NCBI GenBank assembly: GCA_013696595.1
Contig: JACCYG010000015.1
Span: 1-5,030 of the forward strand
DNA length: 5,030 bases
From: Actinomycetota bacterium
GTDB taxonomy: Bacteria > Actinomycetota > Thermoleophilia > Gaiellales > Gaiellaceae
Direction of reading: 5' to 3'
Within the stretch, counting starts at the first letter, position 1; every line of letters starts with the position of its first letter. Positions 1 to 5,030 of the stretch are shown piece after piece. The position numbers and the translations under genes were made by a program. Under the pieces are notes generated by a model. It was not told where the DNA came from and searched no databases. It worked only from the letters and a program-made list of their open reading frames with translations.

Positions 1-148
1 CGACGAGTGTCCGCGGATCTACGGGCGGCTCGGCGTCGACGGCGGTCGCCAGCTCTGGAGGGCCGTAGTAGGCGTCGACGATCCCCTCGACGTGGCGGCC
101 GAGCTGCAGCCCCAGCCGGAGATAGCGCTTAACTGGTAACTGGGTCAC
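1..148 (-). CDS. Partial CDS, N-terminal 49 codons of a hypothetical protein (possibly DUF885-like)
   Basis: Reading the minus strand from a GTG at 148-146 gives an open frame that leaves the window at base 1. It begins VTQLPVKRYLRLGLQLGRHV and continues with a DAYYGPP motif at about residues 25-31. Third positions are almost all G or C after the first few codons, as in the other real genes here. The start is well constrained: an in-frame TAG lies at 160-158 and GTG is the first start codon after it. No good Shine-Dalgarno sequence precedes it, but a TAGGCT box ends 6 bases upstream, so the transcript may be leaderless. The RYLRLGL...DAYYGPPEL pattern resembles, from memory, the N-terminus of large uncharacterised actinobacterial proteins, some labelled DUF885. 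That family call is tentative because the body of the protein is outside the window. No signal peptide or membrane segment is visible. Confidence 0.72.
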   Translation of the reverse strand, partial: MTQLPVKRYLRLGLQLGRHVEGIVDAYYGPPELATAVDAEPPVDPRTLV

Positions 149-154
149 GCGGCG

Positions 155-160
155 AGCCTA
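155..160 (-). promoter_or_regulatory. Candidate -10 box (TAGGCT) for the leftmost gene
   Basis: On the minus strand TAGGCT fits the actinobacterial -10 pattern TANNNT. It is followed by six bases (CGCCGC) and then the GTG start at 148. A -10 box 6-7 bases before the start codon is the usual geometry of leaderless transcripts in Actinobacteria. No clear TTGAC-like -35 box was found. The same arrangement precedes the gene that starts at 4062, which strengthens the call. Confidence 0.35.
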
Positions 161-333
161 CGGCGTTGCCGGCTGCGGTGCCTCGAGGAGACCATGTACG
201 CACTGGACGAAGGACTTCCCGGTACCGAGACCCGCGACGATCAGGCGTTTTGGCGGCGTCGTTCTACGACCCGAGCGGTTGAGCCACTCGTGGCGGGCGA
301 GGCGAAGGATCCGGCGTACAGACCTGCTACGGA

Positions 334-357
334 AAGCCTCCGCCTCGCGGGGGGCTT
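334..357. repeat. Small inverted repeat (possible hairpin) in the intergenic region
   Basis: Arms AAGCCTCC (334-341) and GGGGGCTT (350-357) can pair over 8 positions with one G-U pair around an 8-base loop. No T-run follows on either strand, so this is not an intrinsic terminator. It may be an operator or leader structure between the divergent genes. Chance is also likely in DNA this rich in G and C. Confidence 0.2.
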
Positions 358-402
358 CTATCTCGTGCTCCAGCCTTGCATCGAGGCTCGCAAAGTGTCC
401 CG

Positions 403-408
403 TATCGT
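403..408 (+). promoter_or_regulatory. Weak candidate -10 box (TATCGT) before the fusion gene
   Basis: TATCGT fits TANNNT and ends 8 bases before the TTG at 417. That would give a leaderless or nearly leaderless transcript and helps favour 417 over the upstream TTG at 279, which has no comparable box. The spacing is slightly long, TTG is an unusual leaderless start, and no -35 box is evident at 16-19 bases. Confidence 0.2.
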
Positions 409-416
409 TCGCTCCG

Positions 417-2831
417 TTGGTCGCTACGGACAAATCCGACCTCCGGCCCGATCTTCCTCCGGACGCTGACACCCTCGCGGCACCGCCGCCGGATCTGACG
501 CTCGAGGAAGCCGGCCGGGTCGCCCGCGAGCTTTTTGGGATCTCAGGCTCGCCCTCTCCGCTCGGCAGCGAGCGCGATCAGAACTTTCGCATCGAGAGCT
601 CGGAAGGGACCTTTGTCCTCAAGGTCTCCAACTCGGCCGAGGATCCCGCCGCGATCGACATGCAGACGAAAGCGATGCTCCACGTCGCGGCGACCGACCC
701 GGAGCTTCCGATCGCACGGGTTTGCCCAACCCCCGAAGGCGATCTCTCGGCCGTCCTCGAACGGAACGGCGGGCGCCATCTCGTTCGACTGGTCACGTTC
801 CTCGACGGGAACGAGCTGCAGCCGTCCGACCTCGGCCCGGGCGCTTTCCACGATCTCGGCGCGACAGTCGCAAGGGTCGATCGAGCCCTACGTGGTTTCT
901 TCCACCCCGCCGGCGCGAGCGTGCTGCTCTGGGACGTGAAGCAGGCGAGCCGCCTCCGGCCTCTGCTCGGCTACGTCGACGATCCGGAGCAATCCGCGCT
1001 CGTCGTCCGCGCCCTTGACGGCTTCGAAAAGCGCGCGCTCCCGGTCCTTCCCCGCCTGCGAGCGCAGATGATTCACGGAGATCTCAGCCTTTCGAACGTT
1101 CTCTTCGACGCGGAGCTGCGTCCTACGGCGGTCGTCGACTTCGGCGACATGACCCACAGCCCGCTCGCGTGCGACCTCGCGGTGACGCTTGCGGCTGTCC
1201 TGCGGGGCGGTGAGAACACATTTGAGACCGCCGAATCGGTCCTGCGCGGGTACGGAACGGTCACGCTGCTCGAAAGCGAGGAGGTCGCGGTCCTCGCCGA
1301 CGCGGTGGCTGCGCGGCTCGCGGCGACCGTCCTGATCTCGGCCTGGAGGGTCGGCCGCTTCGGCGACAACGCCGACTACATCACCGCCTACGACGCGGGG
1401 AGCTGGGCCATGCTCGAGCTCTTCGACGAGCTCGGGACGAACGCCGTGCGGGAACGCTTTCTCCACGCGGCGGCGCCCGCCCTCGCGTGGCGAAACTCGG
1501 AGCCTCTCACTCCTTCTGGACGCTCGACGAGCGAGCTCCTGGAGAAACGGAACCGTTTGCTTGGCTCGGCGCACTATCCGCTCTCGTACGATCGTCCGCT
1601 TCACCTGGTGCGCGCGGAGGGGGTCTGGATGTTCGGCGCCGACGGGCGGCGCTACCTCGACGCGTACAACAACGTGCCGGTGGTCGGGCACGGCCATCCG
1701 CGCGTCGTCGGGGCTGTGGCGAGGCAGGCGCGTCTTCTCAACACGAACACGCGTTACCTGCACGAGGCCGCGGTCGAGCTTGCCCAGCGTCTCACGGCCA
1801 CGATGCCGGACGAGCTCGACACATGCGTCTTCGTGAACTCTGGAAGTGAGGCGAACGACCTCGCGTGGCGTGTGGCCACAGCGGTGACCGGCCGGTCGGG
1901 TGGGATCGTGGCAGCTCATGCCTATCACGGAGTCACGGCTGCGCTCACCGACCTCTCGCCTTCCGAATGGGTCTCGGACGAGCGGCCGGCACACGTCGAG
2001 ACGGTGCCCCCGCCGGATGGGTACCGGGGCGCCCATCGCCGGGATGAGAACGGATGGGCCGAACGCTACGCCGCCTCGATCGGCGATGCGGTGCACCGCC
2101 TGAACGACCGCGGCCACGAGCTCGCGGCGATGTTGCTCGATCCGGCCTGGACGAGCGCGGGGATCTTCACCGACGCGGCCGCGTATCTGCCCGACGCGCT
2201 GCGCCGGGTGCACGAGGCAGGCGGCCTCTTTCTCGCGGACGAGGTCCAGGCGGGGTTCGGCCGCCTCGGGTCGAGCCTCTGGAGCTTCGCGCCCGCCGGG
2301 ATCGTCCCCGACTTCGTCGTTCTCGGGAAGCCGATGGGAAACGGTCATCCCGTGGGCGCTCTCGTGATGAAGTCGACCCTTTCCGATGAATTCTCGAAGC
2401 GGCAGGCGCCGTTCTTCAGCACGTTCGGTGGCAACCCCGTGGCGTGCGTCGCGGCGCTTGCCGTCCTCGACGTGATCGAGGAGGAGGGGCTCCTGGGGCA
2501 GGCGGCCGAGGTTGGGCGCTACCTCCGCGGCGGGCTCGAGCAGCTCGCCCGCCGGCACGAGCTCGTCGGCGACGTCCGCGGCGAAGGGCTACTGGCCGGC
2601 GTCGAGCTCGTGCGCGATCGGGAGACACGGGCGCCGGCCCCTGAGACGGCGCGTGCCGTGGCGAACGGGATGCGCGATCGCGGCGTCCTCATCGGGACGA
2701 CCGGCACCGATGCGAACGTGCTCAAGATCCGGCCCCCACTGCCGTTCGGCCGCGATCACGCCGATCTACTTCTCGCGACGCTCGAGGAGACCCTCACCGA
2801 AGCGGCGCGCTCGGGCGCGGCTAGCGCCTGA
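417..2831 (+). CDS. Bifunctional fusion: APH/hydroxylysine-kinase-like kinase + class III PLP-dependent phospho-lyase (aminotransferase fold)
   Basis: The gene encodes about 804 residues in two catalytic domains (numbering from TTG 417). Residues ~28-350 form an APH/choline-kinase-fold kinase. It has SERDQNF at 51-57, the beta-strand lysine K69, the catalytic loop HGDLSLSN at 220-227 and the metal-binding DFGD at 241-244. After a short linker, residues ~375-797 form a class III PLP enzyme. It has NSGSEAND at 474-481 (phosphate binding), YHG at 503-505, ADEVQAGFGR from 607 with D608 for the pyridine nitrogen, the Schiff-base lysine K638 in GKPMGNGHPVGAL, and STFGGNP at 668-674. The GKPMGNGHP and ADEVQAGFGR signatures match the AGXT2L1/AGXT2L2 group (phosphoethanolamine and 5-phosphohydroxylysine phospho-lyases) better than ordinary transaminases. 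Inferred role: a cytosolic kinase phosphorylates a hydroxy-amine, and the lyase releases ammonia and phosphate to give an aldehyde. The substrate is not readable from sequence. The N-terminus is uncertain: only TTG codons (279, 417) are available, neither with a Shine-Dalgarno site, and the 279-416 extension looks non-coding. The 3' end overlaps the opposing FAD gene by 11 bases. Confidence 0.9.
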   Translation: MVATDKSDLRPDLPPDADTLAAPPPDLTLEEAGRVARELFGISGSPSPLGSERDQNFRIESSEGTFVLKVSNSAEDPAAIDMQTKAMLHVAATDPELPIARVCPTPEGDLSAVLERNGGRHLVRLVTFLDGNELQPSDLGPGAFHDLGATVARVDRALRGFFHPAGASVLLWDVKQASRLRPLLGYVDDPEQSALVVRALDGFEKRALPVLPRLRAQMIHGDLSLSNVLFDAELRPTAVVDFGDMTHSPLACDLAVTLAAVLRGGENTFETAESVLRGYGTVTLLESEEVAVLADAVAARLAATVLISAWRVGRFGDNADYITAYDAGSWAMLELFDELGTNAVRERFLHAAAPALAWRNSEPLTPSGRSTSELLEKRNRLLGSAHYPLSYDRPLHLVRAEGVWMFGADGRRYLDAYNNVPVVGHGHPRVVGAVARQARLLNTNTRYLHEAAVELAQRLTATMPDELDTCVFVNSGSEANDLAWRVATAVTGRSGGIVAAHAYHGVTAALTDLSPSEWVSDERPAHVETVPPPDGYRGAHRRDENGWAERYAASIGDAVHRLNDRGHELAAMLLDPAWTSAGIFTDAAAYLPDALRRVHEAGGLFLADEVQAGFGRLGSSLWSFAPAGIVPDFVVLGKPMGNGHPVGALVMKSTLSDEFSKRQAPFFSTFGGNPVACVAALAVLDVIEEEGLLGQAAEVGRYLRGGLEQLARRHELVGDVRGEGLLAGVELVRDRETRAPAPETARAVANGMRDRGVLIGTTGTDANVLKIRPPLPFGRDHADLLLATLEETLTEAARSGAASA

Positions 2832-4062
2832 AGCGCTCGAGCCCCAACGACCGGATCTCCTCCGGCGTCCGGTCTTCAAGGACGAGCGAACAGACGGCCT
2901 CTCCCGTCGGCGGGGCGAGCGTGATGCCCATCCGGCCGTGGCCCGTCGCCGCGTAGAGGCCCTCCTGGCCTGGGACGGGGCCGATGATCGGCAGCCCGTC
3001 GGCCGGATAGGGCCGCAGGCCGGCCCACTGGAGCTCGATTTCCTTCGGCCGCCAGTCCCGCAGATATGGGAGCGACGTGCGCAGGATCGTCCCGATGCGC
3101 CGGCGGCGAAGCGACGAGTCGGTCCCCGTCAGGTCGAAGACCCCCGCGAAGCGCATTCGCTCGCCGAACGGGCTCCCTCCGACCTTTGCCTCGGCGAGGT
3201 AGAGCGCGTGCTTGGGGGCCGTGCCGGTGCCGCTCGCCGTCACGCTGTAGCCCTTCGCGGCTTCGAATGGAAGACGGATCCCGAGCGGCGTCAGCAGTGC
3301 GGGCGACCAGGCTCCCGCCGCGATGACGACACGGTCGGCCTCCACCGAGGCATCCCCCGTGTCTAGCCGCCACGGGCCGTTGCGGCGGGTGAGCCCTCGG
3401 ACGTCGACCCCCTCCTCGACCGATGTTCCGCTTTCCCGCAGGTAGCGCGCAAGCGCGGCGGTGAATTGCTCCGGGCGGACGTAGCGCTCGGCGCGCACTT
3501 GGATCCCACCGATGACCCGGTCGCTGAGCGCGGGCTCGACCCGTCGAACCTCGTGGGCGTCGAGAACCTCGACGGGCCCGTCGTAACCGGCCTCGCGCGC
3601 GCCGTCGATCATCTCGACGTACTCGGCGAGGCCTGCCTGAGTCGTCGCCGCGACCACCATTCCGCTCTTGTGGATGTCGAACTGGACGCCGGCTGCTCGG
3701 AGGTCGTCGAAGAGCTCGAAGGTCCTTCGGCCGAGCTCGACGGTCGCTTCCAGGCCCGCCTGGTACCGCGCGGAAGTGCACGCGCGCCAGAAATCCCAGG
3801 ACCAGCGGAAGAAGCTCGCCCGTAGTGTCGGCTGGATCAGGAGCGGGCTGTCGCGGCGCAGCATCCCGGCCAGAGCGCCGAAAACGACGCCGGGAGCGGG
3901 AAGCGGCGCGGAGAGAGCAGGACAGATCCAGCCGGTGTTCCCAAAGGAGCAGCCTTCCCCGACGCGCCCCCGCTCGAGCACCCGCACGTCGGCGCCGCCC
4001 CGCGCGAGCGAGTACGCGCAGGAAAGGCCGATCGCGCCGGCGCCGACTACGGCGACTCTCAT
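2821..4062 (-). CDS. FAD-dependent amino acid oxidoreductase, DadA / glycine oxidase (DAO) family
   Basis: This complete 413-residue protein has the usual length for DadA-type flavoenzymes. It opens with a Rossmann dinucleotide-binding fold: VVGAGAIG with the glycine motif at 7-12 and E30 at the end of the second strand for the FAD ribose. CSFGNTGWICPALSAP from residue 38 corresponds to the DadA SFANAG segment. Later come the second flavin-contact motif VIAAGAW (246-252), KGYS (270-273), WAGLRPYPADGLPIIG (346-361) and GHGRMGITLAPPTGEA (374-389), which is the C-terminal FAD-binding signature. Expected chemistry is oxidation of an amine next to a carboxylate (D-amino acid, glycine or N-methyl amino acid) to an imine that hydrolyses to a keto acid. 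Substrate and electron acceptor cannot be told from sequence, so dadA is not assigned. There is no signal peptide and the enzyme is probably cytosolic. The ATG is the first start after an in-frame TAG at 4074-4072. There is no Shine-Dalgarno site, but TAGCGT lies 6 bases upstream. The gene converges on the kinase-lyase gene, so the two are not co-transcribed. Confidence 0.9.
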   Translation of the reverse strand: MRVAVVGAGAIGLSCAYSLARGGADVRVLERGRVGEGCSFGNTGWICPALSAPLPAPGVVFGALAGMLRRDSPLLIQPTLRASFFRWSWDFWRACTSARYQAGLEATVELGRRTFELFDDLRAAGVQFDIHKSGMVVAATTQAGLAEYVEMIDGAREAGYDGPVEVLDAHEVRRVEPALSDRVIGGIQVRAERYVRPEQFTAALARYLRESGTSVEEGVDVRGLTRRNGPWRLDTGDASVEADRVVIAAGAWSPALLTPLGIRLPFEAAKGYSVTASGTGTAPKHALYLAEAKVGGSPFGERMRFAGVFDLTGTDSSLRRRRIGTILRTSLPYLRDWRPKEIELQWAGLRPYPADGLPIIGPVPGQEGLYAATGHGRMGITLAPPTGEAVCSLVLEDRTPEEIRSLGLERFRR

Positions 4063-4068
4063 GCGGCA

Positions 4069-4074
4069 ACGCTA
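4069..4074 (-). promoter_or_regulatory. Candidate -10 box (TAGCGT) for the FAD oxidoreductase gene
   Basis: On the minus strand TAGCGT fits TANNNT and is followed by six bases (TGCCGC) and then the ATG at 4062, the expected geometry for a leaderless actinobacterial transcript. It lies in the 45-base gap (4063-4107) to the divergent gene at 4108. No clear -35 box was seen, and no matching box precedes the ATG at 4108. Confidence 0.35.
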
Positions 4075-4107
4075 TCGACGCCGGAAGCGCGGCGCTCCGC
4101 TGGCAGA

Positions 4108-4647
4108 ATGTCCGCCGTGCAGGAGTGGGAGCGAAAGAGGGTTCTCGGTCAATGGGGCGTGCGGAACGAGAACGCGCGGGAGCGGCACGAGCGCACGATC
4201 CTCGAACGCGACCTAGCCGGAGCACCGTTTCGCGACAAGCGCGTCCACCTCCGCGCACACCCCTTTCACCGCTCGCCCGAGAGCTATGTCGCGTCGTTGG
4301 GGGGCCCGCTTCCTTACATGATTCGGCTGCGCGAGATCGCCGAGGAGACCGACGCCCACGTTCGCGCGCTCGACGACGCGTGGCGGAATCTCTGCGAGGA
4401 GTGCGGCGGCGACGACGCCCTCTTCGCGCGCCGCTGGCGCCGGCTCGCGGCTCGCTGGAATTTCACGGCGGTCAACGATCTGATCGAGCGGCACAACCGT
4501 TTCTATCCGGCCGAGGCCCGACTCCCGATGGACCCGCGCACCCGCGACTTCGCGCTCGTCAACGGAGAGCACTATTCGAGGCGCAAGCTCGATGCGGCGT
4601 GGATCCTCGCGCGCTTCCCCGCCGAGCTCGAAGCGGCCGCCGCCTAG
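4108..4647 (+). CDS. Conserved-looking hypothetical protein, 179 residues
   Basis: I do not recognise a named family. The protein is soluble, highly charged and rich in Arg, Glu and Trp, with no signal peptide or membrane segment. The first ~35 residues are a charged, probably helical stretch. The middle (about 70-125) looks alpha-helical and contains a Cys pair at C96 and C99 (CEEC), which alone is too little for a metal site. The C-terminal part has the most family-like sequence: NDLIERHNRFYPAEARLPMD at 123-142, then DFALVNG and LDAAWILARFP (161-171). This tail resembles, from memory, uncharacterised actinobacterial proteins. Third-position G/C is high, supporting real coding. ATG 4108 is the first start in frame, and GTG 4117 is an alternative. 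Neither has a Shine-Dalgarno site. It diverges from the FAD gene across 45 bases and converges with the SDR gene, leaving a 41-base gap. Confidence 0.78.
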   Translation: MSAVQEWERKRVLGQWGVRNENARERHERTILERDLAGAPFRDKRVHLRAHPFHRSPESYVASLGGPLPYMIRLREIAEETDAHVRALDDAWRNLCEECGGDDALFARRWRRLAARWNFTAVNDLIERHNRFYPAEARLPMDPRTRDFALVNGEHYSRRKLDAAWILARFPAELEAAAA

Positions 4648-4688
4648 ACTTAGCCCTTTCCCGGCGAGAAGGAAGAGTTTGTAGGCCG

Positions 4689-5030
4689 CTATTCCGGCGT
4701 GACGTAAGCGGCGGTGAGGCCGCCGTCGACGAGGAACGTCGCGCCGTTCACGTACGAGGATTCGTCGCTCGCGAGGAAGAGCGCTCCGTACGCGATCTCT
4801 CGGGCCTGGGCGAGCCGCCCCATCGGGAGGTGAATGCGGCGGCGCTCGTACGCGGCCGGATCGTCCGAGAAGAGCCGCATGAGGAGCGGAGTCTCGACCG
4901 GGCCCGGGCAGAGCGCGTTCACTCGCACGCCCTCCCGCGCGAACTGGACGGCGAGCTCCCGGCTGAGCGACAACACGGCTCCTTTCGATGCCGTGTACGA
5001 GATCTGCGAGGTGGCTGCCCCCATCAGCGC
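4689..5030 (-). CDS. Partial CDS, C-terminal part of a short-chain dehydrogenase/reductase (SDR)
   Basis: The frame is open from the right edge of the window to a TAG at 4691-4689. The visible ~113 residues are the C-terminal half of a classical SDR. The catalytic YTASK motif has Tyr at 4997-4995 and Lys at 4985-4983. It is followed by the helix SRELAVQFAREGVRVNALCP, then GPVETPL (the PG motif and cofactor-side loop), the substrate-loop region, and LFLASDESSYVNGATFLVDG near the end. The Met at 5024 lies inside the conserved region just before the active site, so it is not the true start. The Rossmann glycine motif and the start are outside the window. SDRs of this type reduce or oxidise an alcohol/ketone with NAD(P)(H). 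The substrate cannot be assigned. The SFVTGATFLVDGG...TPE style of tail recalls SDRs beside actinobacterial amine or polyamine catabolic genes, but that is from memory and unverified. Confidence 0.9.
   Translation of the reverse strand, partial: ALMGAATSQISYTASKGAVLSLSRELAVQFAREGVRVNALCPGPVETPLLMRLFSDDPAAYERRRIHLPMGRLAQAREIAYGALFLASDESSYVNGATFLVDGGLTAAYVTPE

Larger units (their letters stand above)
149..416. other. Divergent intergenic region without a convincing gene
   Basis: About 270 bases separate the minus-strand gene starting at 148 from the proposed start of the kinase-lyase fusion at 417. GC is about 64 percent, slightly below the coding DNA on either side. Three frames stay open here: plus 194-469 (91 codons), minus 472-158 (104 codons), and a plus extension of the fusion gene back to a TTG at 279. 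All give Arg/Ser-rich products with weaker G/C third-position preference and no domain I recognise. The region presumably carries promoters for both divergent genes. It contains two 8-base palindromes (CCTCGAGG at 181-188 and CGGTACCG at 220-227) and a possible hairpin at 334-357. No tRNA or small-RNA signature was seen. Confidence 0.55.

Noticed and set aside
131..143. Tandem AACTGG copies at 131-136 and 138-143
   Set aside because: Two short copies inside the first codons of the minus-strand gene. Too small to support an operator claim.
351..430. Possible tRNA or structured RNA in the intergenic region
   Set aside because: No T-loop GGTTCRA motif, no cloverleaf pairing and no CCA-like end could be found. 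The only structure seen is one short hairpin.
440..462. Direct repeat CCTCCGG at 440-446 and 456-462
   Set aside because: It is short and GC-rich and falls in the presumed N-terminal coding sequence (LRPD/LPPD codons), so chance or codon similarity explains it.
158..472. Minus-strand 104-codon frame ending just before the leftmost gene, with a GLGTGKS segment resembling a Walker A motif
   Set aside because: The residues do not fit GxxxxGK[ST], since Ala occupies the first Gly position. There is no Walker B and no homologous context. Third-position G/C (about 70-75 percent in the better half) is below the real genes here. A decayed gene cannot be excluded.
888..2558. Long open frame (556 codons) on the minus strand opposite the fusion gene
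   Set aside because: It lies entirely antisense to a clearly coding gene with intact catalytic motifs. The product is Arg/Glu/Val-rich with no recognisable domain, as expected of an antisense frame in high-GC DNA.
2876..4258. Long open frame (460 codons) on the minus strand overlapping the FAD oxidoreductase gene in another frame
   Set aside because: The product is a strongly Arg-rich, low-complexity sequence. The overlapping frame encodes a complete DadA-family enzyme, so this is a shadow frame.
4648..4688. Possible terminator between the convergent genes (TTCC...GGAA around 4664-4677)
   Set aside because: The stem is only 4-5 pairs and not GC-rich, and no T-run follows in the right position on either strand.
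1..5030. Search for CRISPR arrays, insertion-sequence ends, toxin-antitoxin pairs, phage or defence genes
   Set aside because: No spaced repeats, transposase motifs, paired small genes or nuclease/ATPase signatures were seen. The content is ordinary metabolic genes plus two proteins of unknown function.

Overview
The window is high-GC DNA (about 65-70 percent by eye) packed with genes on both strands, with strong G/C at third codon positions. Protein character, tight spacing and Shine-Dalgarno-free starts with a TANNNT box just upstream suggest a soil-type actinobacterium, perhaps from the Thermoleophilia (Gaiellales/Solirubrobacterales-like). That placement is an impression from sequence style. 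No rRNA, marker gene or mobile element here fixes the taxonomy.

Layout from left to right: (1) the first 49 codons of a minus-strand gene that runs off the left edge, of unknown function and possibly DUF885-like. (2) A divergent intergenic stretch of about 270 bases (149-416) without a convincing gene. (3) A large plus-strand gene (417-2831) for a two-domain fusion of an APH/hydroxylysine-kinase-like small-molecule kinase and a class III PLP enzyme of the phospho-lyase type (AGXT2L1/AGXT2L2 family). (4) A minus-strand DadA/glycine-oxidase-type FAD oxidoreductase (2821-4062), overlapping the fusion gene tail to tail by 11 bases. (5) A 45-base divergent gap, then a plus-strand gene for a 179-residue protein of unknown function (4108-4647). 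(6) A 41-base convergent gap, then the C-terminal part of a minus-strand short-chain dehydrogenase (4689 to the right edge).

The likely theme is catabolism of amino acids or amino alcohols. The fusion protein should phosphorylate a hydroxylated amine (hydroxylysine or ethanolamine are the family precedents), and its second domain should then remove ammonia and phosphate to leave an aldehyde. The FAD enzyme would oxidise an amino acid, and the SDR an alcohol or ketone. The strands alternate, so this is a neighbourhood and not one operon, and the pathway link is inference.

No CRISPR array, transposon, phage gene, RNA gene or obvious defence system was found. The most notable item is the kinase-lyase fusion.
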